DNA of 64,000 bases from Siderastrea siderea. Lineage: Eukaryota; Cnidaria; Anthozoa; Scleractinia; Rhizangiidae. Below, piece by piece: positions 56,554 through 64,000 of the stretch; position 1 is the stretch's first letter; each line of letters opens with the position of its first letter. Location of the stretch: positions 1,236,911-1,300,910 of the forward strand of contig OZ034970.1 in the NCBI GenBank assembly GCA_964030785.1, given 5' to 3'. The notes below the pieces were generated by a model that saw only the letters and a list, made by a program, of their open reading frames with translations, did not search any database and was not told the origin of the DNA. The translations under genes and the position numbers were made by a program.

Positions 56554-59500
56554 CTGTAAAACAAACAAACAAACAAACAAACTAAAAAAGACAATCAAAC
56601 AAATTAAAGTAAAGGAAAAGATTCATGGGTTCTTAGAGTTATTTCAGTCAAGAAGGAAGGGCACCGACAGATAAGTTTATCATTTTATTTATTTACGCCA
56701 CCTGTTAGGTTCCGGGCATTATAGTTGCCCCTAATAATGACAGCTTACTTCTTGCAGGGGCACCCAACGGGAAAATTTTAGCGAAATACTTCAAATATCA
56801 TTTTCTAATTTCTTAGATTGTTTTAGAGCTTTTCAAAGGCATATTTGTGTCAGCTTACACAGGTTGATTTGAGTTTTTAGCTAGGAATTTAGGCCGCAGA
56901 AATTTAAATTTTAAGAAACAGAATCCTGTCCGCCGAATTTCTGAGCTGCTGATAGCTCTCCGAAAATGGTAGTTTACCTTATTTCGTCTCTAAACGAGAT
57001 ATTTTTCCCTCCGCAAACAATAGGAATCAATGTCAGGCGCGCGATTTAGGCCTCACCGAACAGATAGTCCCCGAAACGAACCGTTGGGTGCCCCTGTTCT
57101 TGACATGCGCAACAGCGAAACAAACTTTACCTCAATGTTTTTTTTTAATCACACAAACTTTCGGATAAAAATTGGTGGCCCTTCAGGCAACGGATATTCC
57201 GCCCGCGTAATAAGATGTACAAGCCGGCGAATGAACAACAACATATGCAAGCGAAAAACGGTTGAATTGGGATTCACAGCCATCCCATTTGTCAATTTTA
57301 TTGTGCAAAGCAAGGAGTTTTTGAATTTTTGATCGGCACGTTAAAGAGGGTCAACGTTTCGCACATCAAACTGAACTCTTCTGGCCCATATGCAATTGTT
57401 TTCGGGGGACTCACATGTATAGAGGTTTTAAGGGTGCTCGTGGGAAACATTGAAAAGAATACGGGATAATAAAAGGGATAATAAAAGCTCGTTTTGTGCG
57501 GTTTTGTGCGCATTGGGCGAATTCATTTTCACCCAAAAAAGAGGCTAGGTAGCGGAAATAGTCCAGCTTCAAGTTCGATAAGACCACTGAATAAAAATAT
57601 AATAACACTCTCAAGAGACGAATTAGAGAGGCCATTGAAATACACTGCCAGGCCCCAACAATGAGCCGCGACAACGGATACGAGCTCCCGGTGATCAACT
57701 GGGATGTTTTGTCACGTGGTTTTCACTATCCTAAATCACTATCCTAAATCACGTGACAAAGCGACAACCTCCATCACTTGATAAAGATTCCGCGACGGAG
57801 TCGAAAGCTTCTGGCTGACATAAAGTGTGGATCCTGTGAAATAAACCGTATTTGTTTTGATTCAATATGACAGGATGAGGCACCAATTTTTTCACTAATA
57901 TGAAGACGCATTTTTACAAGGTTAGACTCAACCTTTTGTAAACTCGAAACTAGACTGATAAATAATAATTTTTCCTGTCATGTCTGTCCCCTGCTGCTAC
58001 TCAACGAGGTACCAGATAACTGTTACCATATTCAGTAAATAAAACCTTTGGCGGCTGGTATATCGGAGGATAATGCGGCCCGAGGTTGAGGGATTGTCCG
58101 AAAAATGAACAGATGGCCGAGAAGCGAAGCGCCGACGGCAACTGTGAAATTTTGAGGACAATCTTTCAGCCAAGGGCGTTACTGATCCTCCGATATACCA
58201 GCAAGCCAGGAAGGGGTTATTTATTTTATAACCCTCGGACAGATTAGTTTCTACAACGCGTACGCTTTATTGCGGTAAAGAGAAAACATTCACTGAGGAT
58301 CAAAGCACATTTGGAGCCAAACAAATCCACAGGCTGGTTAGTTTACTCAATTTTATTACATTGTGATTAGCTCTGAAAAGTTAAAACCCGAAAAAGTGAC
58401 TTCCTTTCTTGTTTTTCTCTCATCAAAAAATCGGACGACGGATATCAAAATTGAAGACGGGTATCGCCTGATCCTCCCCATTTCGATTTTGTACCACGTG
58501 ATGAGTTTCGTCCAATGAGCACGCGCTAAAATTAATCGGTGGGTTATAAATTAGATATCAACCCCCTAAGTGATACCAACCAAGTTTAAAGCCCCAGAAA
58601 GTACTAGCAACCCCATCACATTTATATGACTGCCCCTCCTCACCCTCTTACCTTAGCAAACACGCTATTCTTGTGGACAAAAGCAATGCCAGGGTAGAGT
58701 GGTCTGTCTGTAACGTATTCAATGAATGTCTGTTCTCCTTCTGGAACTACTGTGCACCCGTTTATACTAAACACAACTGGAACTAGGACTTTTCCATTCC
58801 TGTCTTGCTTATCTCCAAACATGACTGTGCATCGAATCACGTCACCTCGGCGGGTTTTAGTAGAGCCTATAGGAGACAAGTTTTGAAACTTTTAGCATTT
58901 AACATTTAGCATCCGGCGCGTTCGCTGTATGAATTGGTAGATTTTTATTACTTTGTTTGCATTATGTGACTAAGGTATGTGTCACGGTACACAAAAGCTG
59001 AACATTTGAATAACAATTAACATGAATTACTTGAGTTTCAAGCGACAGTGAAGAGTTTTTAAAACCTCATAAGTTGAGCTTAAATTAGACCTGGGATGGT
59101 CAATATTTCTGAGAAAGCGCGTCTCTTTCGCAAATTTTGATCGACCGACAGTCAGCCGTGCATTAAATGCTTCATCTCAACATGATTCAGATTGTCTCTT
59201 ACCTCAAAACAAAACTTGTTTGTTTGTTCGTTTGTTTATTTTTGTTGCGTCATGTTCACTTAGATCGCCATCAGTCAACCCATCCCCCCCCCTACCTAAA
59301 AAAAAAATACATTTTAATGCCAGGCAAAAATATTCACGAAACCATTTGAAACTCAGCTCGGGGCCCGCGTTTGTTAAATGCCAATTTTGATCCTTGCATA
59401 GAAATGAATATGATCACTGGTTACTATACCTGCAGAGCCTTTTCCACTTAACCTTCCTGCATCGAAGATTCTACTGTCAAGTGTGCGATATCCCACAGTT

Positions 59501-60747
59501 CCTCGCTCCACTCCTGGCCACTTATCTGTGCCATAATCGCCAAACACAACTCCCAGCACCAACCACTTGCTCTCACCACTTTCCAGTAACATTACCTAAA
59601 AAGTCGAGTAAAGATGCATCGTTTGTTTGCCTGGCATTTCCTTTGTATCTTAAAGGGGCATAGTCACGATTTTTGGTCAAAACTGTGCTAAAATTATCGT
59701 TAGCTAACTTATCCACGCCCAACATTGTGTTTGAACATGTAAAGAAACATATTAACTGAGGAAACGTCAGTTAAAACAATTGAGGAAGAGTCAGCGAAAA
59801 CATAAATTGGCTTAATCTGCACTTAAAATGTTAGGGAGTAATCAGCGAGCAACTCCTGGGAACATTTTATTGACAGCCTAAGGAGAAGGGCATTGCATGG
59901 CAAAGCCAATCCGAATTTGATATCTCAGTACAAATCGTAGCATTTATCTAGTCAGCATGGAATTCACAAAGGTGAGTCATGTAAGAATAATCAAAACCTT
60001 TAAAAAGCCAAATTCTGTTAACAACAGCTAGGAAAACTCTGGAAATTATTGTTCGAGAAGTTTTAGTTGAATTGCCAAGAACTGATGACAGAGTAGTAAA
60101 AACTTGACGCTGTGTTTATTCTTTCCTCGTTGTCTGTTAAAACTCATCAAATTCGTTCCAAATGTCGGGCCATTTTCTTGAGTTATATGTTGATCGACCG
60201 CCAGTCAGCCATACATTAAATACTTCAACTCAGCATAATTCAGATTCTCTCTTACCTCAAAATGGGGAAAACTGGGCGAAAAGGCAGTAGTATATATGGC
60301 GCCAGCAGTGCAATGGTTGGATGATAGGCACGTCAAATGGTAACTTTCTACGATAATAGACGGATGGGTCTTCCAGGCCTTGAGATTAAAAAAAAAAGTA
60401 TTTCTGAATTCTTATCAACGACGGTTTTTATTTGCTTTTGCATTGCTTAATCCGCTAAGTTTAATGGAATCCCTGATCTAAATAGATGACATACGTACGT
60501 ATGAACAAACATGAGAACATCACTTTAATATAGATACAACAACACAGACCGTAATATCATAGGAAATGTGTACATAGTCGTGTTACTGAAAGAGACATTG
60601 GGCCCTGTATTGGCGTGTAAGAGCACTCCTATGTTCAAAAGGGCTACTTAAGGACACGAGTAGGAGTGGGGAGGGTATTCCAAGGCTTCACCCCACTATT
60701 GTTATAATTACAAACGTCACACCATGCCACGGTGGATGGATGGATGG

Positions 60748-60783
<36 letters not shown>

Positions 60784-63466
60784 ATGGATGGATGGATGGA
60801 TGGATGGATGGATGGATGGATGGATGGATGATGGATGGACGGACGGACGGATGGATGGATGGACGGACGGATGGATAGATGACGGATGGATTGTTCGTGT
60901 GTTCTACTTGGGTGGGATAATTGGAAAGAATCGTAACCTCATTACTTCAAAATTACAGAACACTCGTAATACTGAAGCTACAGTATCATTATTGTCGTCA
61001 GTACCTTTCGACCAGTGGGCAAAAGAGTTTTATCGCGGCCCCGCTGTAACGTGAAGGCTCTGTAAAGAAGCTGATTTATACCGCATTCAGTACTCTCTGA
61101 ATTTTCTAGGATATTCTGAGTGGAGGTCACTAAACCCCGAGTGGTCTTGCCGAGTTCATGTATAGCCTTGTCTTCAACTAAAAAATTAACGTAAAATTTT
61201 TATTCAGGATCGCTGTAGACTGAACAAGGGATTTTACGTGTTTTATTCCTACTGTTACTGTTTTTCCTTTTTCTATGTTAATTATATCATATTTTACTAC
61301 CACTGTTTCATTTTTTCCATGGACAGAGTAAAACGCAAGTTTGTGATTCAAGTACAGACACACAAATGACGTAATGAGCCACAAAGTTCTGCGCGCACAG
61401 TTCGCCATTCAGAAGATTTTTAAAACCATTTATTTTTTGTTGGGGTAACCGATATCAAAACAATGTATTAAACAAACAGTTCCCATATGGCCGTGCGAGT
61501 TTACTCTGATAACTCGAAGAGGATATAAAAATGTGACAAGGATCAGTCACGCTACTCTCCTACGCCTCGTAGCATACTTTTTTATTCTTACTGTTTGACG
61601 TCATCTGTGCGTTATCAGAATACACATGCACGGACAAATGGAATCAATTTGTTAATTAACATCTTCTATATTTCAGGCATTCTCACCGTTTTTTGATGAT
61701 TTTCTACGTTTGAGCAAAATCTAAGATGGAGGCCGCTTTGGCCGTCATTTTGGATGACGTCACAGGCCCCAACCAAAGCTGCATCTCAATATATTTACCT
61801 CATTTTGTAGAACACATCACAGGCCATCAAACACATTTTTCTTAATATTGTAACACGACAAAAACACAAGAAGGGTTTAGTCAACCCCCAATCCTCTTTT
61901 ACCTCGGTTGGGGGTGGGGGGAGGGGGAGGGTGGGGTTGAGTTTGCTTTTACTTCCAGGTGTGACAAACAAACTAACAGTAGCAGCTCTTGGTGTTTTTT
62001 TAAATGCATTTTTCTTGATATTTTTTCCATTCATTTATATTTGACTTTCGTCCAGAGCACCAATCCCCTCCGCCAAGCACTTCTTGAAGGTTTGTAATCT
62101 AATAGCCTGTCAGAGTCGAAAGAGAAGAGCATTCCTGCAATCTGTGAATTGTACTTACAAGTAGGTGGGAAGGAATCGCAGTACTTGATTCTGTACTTAT
62201 CTTGTAAATACCTTATTGCAATCCGCAGCTGTAAAAAAAAAAATAAATGAATAAAAAATCAACAACATCCCCCCCCCCCCAAAAAAAACAAATAAGAAAA
62301 AAGTTTATTTGGGCTTCTGTATAGAAACTTAGTCTATTCGTTATAATACAAGATTCTTTATTTCAAAGGCGTCCATGAGTCAGTGATAACGTCGTGTGAT
62401 GGGGAAAACAAACAAACATACAAACAAACAAACAAAAATTCCTTGTTATTAAACAACTAGTAAATTTTGCTATATTCTCCTGGCAACAATAAAAGGTGCG
62501 CAGATTATCAACAAAAGTCGAAAAATAAAAAAATCAAGTGAAGTTAATAACCAAACTAATAACCTTTAACAATAGCAATAGACTAAAATAATATAAAAAT
62601 TAAGGGAAATATTTTTACCAAAGAAAGATACAGGTGTTCTCCATTGTCCGACTGAATGTTGCGGTAGATAACGAAATCAGATATTGATTGATTGTAATTA
62701 ATATTTTAATTTGCTGATTCAAGAATTCTAAGGGAGGATCTCTGTCATTTGGTGATTTCCTCTCTTCAATTATCTCTGTAGTTTTTTATTTGCTCACAAA
62801 ATTTCGACAGCAATTTCAATTCGCAAATAAAGAGAATACTTATTCAGTCTTAATTACTACTCTTCCCCTTATTCATCCAAATTAAAAAAACGATCTCGTA
62901 TCCTATTTACAAGGAGCGTAAAGTTCAACCTCGTCCCCAGGGCCTTCTCCTCGTTCAAACTGGCGGATCGGAGAAACCCCTGGCCACGGCTGCTCAAATA
63001 CTGCAAGAATCGGGGGTATTGTGTCACGTGATACATGATGAAATGGCTTTTTCGGAGGTTTTTCCAGCTTCTGGCGGCCCTGTTTGTTTTCTACAATCTG
63101 AAACTATTGTTCAAACAAAACGAAGACATTTTATCGTGTTTATGTGACACAATTCTAACGAATCTTTGGAGCCATTTTGGCAGCCTTAGCAAGGGGTTTC
63201 TCCGATCCGTCATTTTGAACGAAGAGAAGGCCCTGGGGACGAAGCTGCGTAAAGTTCAGTTGTCTTAACCACAGACTTACCCAAGCTTTCTGTCTAAATT
63301 TTCGGTTTGCTTCCGTTAAAGTGACAGCTGCTTTCTTCTTTCGAAAACCATAACAACACGAGGCGAGTGTTGATATGATATTGAATGGCACTGGTATGGG
63401 GTGATAGTTACAATACGTCAGAGTTGTGACAGCTTTTTGGAATGCCCACTCCTGTCGCGAATTATT
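56290..63466 (-). CDS. TRP-SPRY-coiled-coil gene 2, 3' seven exons (5' part beyond the window)
   Basis: Seven minus-strand exons match the 3' exons of gene 1 in order, phase and content: post-S6 PFN exon, linker, helical linker, three SPRY exons and a terminal coiled coil. The S1-S6 channel part should lie right of 64000. The two genes are head-to-tail paralogues with the GPCR between them. The terminal coiled coil is longer (87 residues) than in gene 1. No stop or frame break was seen in the joined exons. Confidence 0.8.
56560..57700. other. Gene-2 intron, first part
   Basis: ACAA tract at 56560-56582; no CDS recognised. Confidence 0.5.
58048..58208. repeat. Foldback MITE in gene-2 intron
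   Basis: GGCTGGTATATCGGAGGAT and ATCCTCCGATATACCAGC are inverted ends about 160 bp apart. Confidence 0.7.
58652..58866 (-). CDS. TRP-SPRY gene 2, SPRY exon 3
   Basis: Contains [25 protein letters not shown] and [17 protein letters not shown], with donor AAG|GTAAGAGG. Confidence 0.8.
59430..59595 (-). CDS. TRP-SPRY gene 2, SPRY exon 2
   Basis: 166 nt as in gene 1. Encodes [14 protein letters not shown], then [14 protein letters not shown]; donor GCAG|GTATAG. Confidence 0.8.
60256..60378 (-). CDS. TRP-SPRY gene 2, SPRY exon 1
   Basis: 41 codons, [12 protein letters not shown] to [10 protein letters not shown], donor TGAG|GTAAGA. Confidence 0.75.
60733..60885. repeat. (ATGG)n microsatellite
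   Basis: More than thirty ATGG/ACGG units in a gene-2 intron. Confidence 0.95.
61005..61177 (-). CDS. TRP-SPRY gene 2, helical linker exon
   Basis: Acceptor TTTAG|TTGAAG, donor AAAG|GTACTG. Contains [14 protein letters not shown], homologous to the MVNQVLYRTF exon of gene 1. Confidence 0.65.
62159..62228 (-). CDS. TRP-SPRY gene 2, linker exon
   Basis: Acceptor TACAG|CTGCGG, donor ACTT|GTAAGT. Encodes [20 protein letters not shown] and PPT; matches 9568-9646. Confidence 0.7.
62916..63258. mobile_element. MITE-like element (62928-63246) with 12-bp flanking duplication
   Basis: Imperfect inverted ends of about 75 bp (CTCGTCCCCAGGGCCTTCTC at the left, its complement at the right). They are flanked by GCGTAAAGTTCA at 62916-62927 and 63247-63258. 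No ORF. It sits 23 bp from the donor of the gene-2 exon ending at 63281. Confidence 0.75.
63281..63466 (-). CDS. TRP-SPRY gene 2, post-S6 exon
   Basis: Starts [20 protein letters not shown], contains [11 protein letters not shown] and ends FRQKAW before GTAAGTCT. Strongly similar to 10919-11092. Confidence 0.85.
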
Positions 63467-64000
63467 CTGAGAAGTAATTTTTGTAAAAATATTACTATTG
63501 TACATATTTGTGCAAATATCTTTTGAAGCACGTTATTTTTCCCCGTTTTAGAAAACAAAGTTTTTCTTAACCTTTTTATCTCTACTCAAGCGCGGTTCAT
63601 TGATTGTGCCCGCTCTAAGTACCAATAATAACATTAAAGATATGACAATAGAACTTAGTGGGTGTACAGTGCTTCCAAAAACATTTCCAAAAAGAGATGA
63701 TGACGCCACACTGGGAATTACATAATTTCCGAACAGGCCATCATTTTGGAGTGGTTGCTTTCTCCAAAGCTTCAAACTGTCAAAATTGACCGAAGAGTAG
63801 ACAACGCAAGCAGGTTAAGGCCCGCGTTGAAACTCTGGGTGGAAAAAATGGTTTATCGACCGTATCTTCCATTAGCTCGCACAGAACAGCATGAAATTTT
63901 CCTGGAATATAAATATTAAATTTTGATTACAAGACAGATCACATTACCAAAATGTAAAAAAAAGTCCAAAAATCACGAAATCAATTGCCAGCGAATTTGA

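Noticed and set aside
60740..61054. ORF encoding MDGW repeats
   Set aside because: Translation of the (ATGG)n microsatellite.

Overview
The window looks like animal nuclear DNA, most likely an anthozoan cnidarian such as a coral (inference from gene style and repeat content; the species cannot be read). It is AT-rich, the host genes are split by GT-AG introns, and it holds many MITE-like foldbacks, tRNA-derived SINE-like units, non-LTR remnants and microsatellites. A 21.0-kb Maverick/Polinton-class virus-like element has landed in a host intron.

Host layout. 1-2.2 kb: first coding exon of a monocarboxylate-transporter-like (SLC16) gene on the minus strand, running off the left edge. 5.4-43.2 kb: a minus-strand TRP (TRPC-like) channel gene that can be followed through 17 phase-compatible exons: N-terminal linker, S1, S2-S3, S4-S5, a 27-nt microexon, pore/S6, post-S6, a SPRY domain in three exons, and a final coiled-coil exon. 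50.5-51.5 kb: an intronless class A GPCR. 56.3-63.5 kb: the 3' seven exons of a second TRP-SPRY-coiled-coil gene with the same exon phases, whose 5' part lies beyond the right edge.

The element (12841-33837, 20,997 bp) lies in the gene-1 intron between the 27-nt microexon and the pore/S6 exon. It is flanked by a perfect 6-bp duplication (GCGAGG), starts with AGTAGTATTG, and has terminal inverted repeats of 3,230 bp that appear identical. The 14.5-kb core encodes: a GRF zinc-finger protein; a DDE (rve) integrase with a chromodomain; two adjacent paralogous conserved Maverick proteins and a third copy on the other strand; several short Arg-rich core-like proteins; a major capsid protein; an adenain-like cysteine protease; a tRNA-like gene; a packaging ATPase; a two-TM protein; a phospholipase A2-like protein; and an exonuclease-like protein. 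Genes abut or overlap, and many have a private TATA box about 35-70 nt upstream of the ATG, often inside the previous gene. Together they make a capsid-building and integrating element.

Oddities. The only trace of DNA polymerase B is an N-terminal fragment (minus strand, 16556-16053) that is cut exactly at the inner TIR border, as if the left end had been overwritten by a copy of the right end. The TIRs carry an outward-facing transcription unit with TATA box and tandem intron/exon-like modules. Many of the small basic proteins share a Q-x-G-G-like motif, a candidate cleavage site of the element's own protease. Exon borders were placed by eye and could be off by a base or two.
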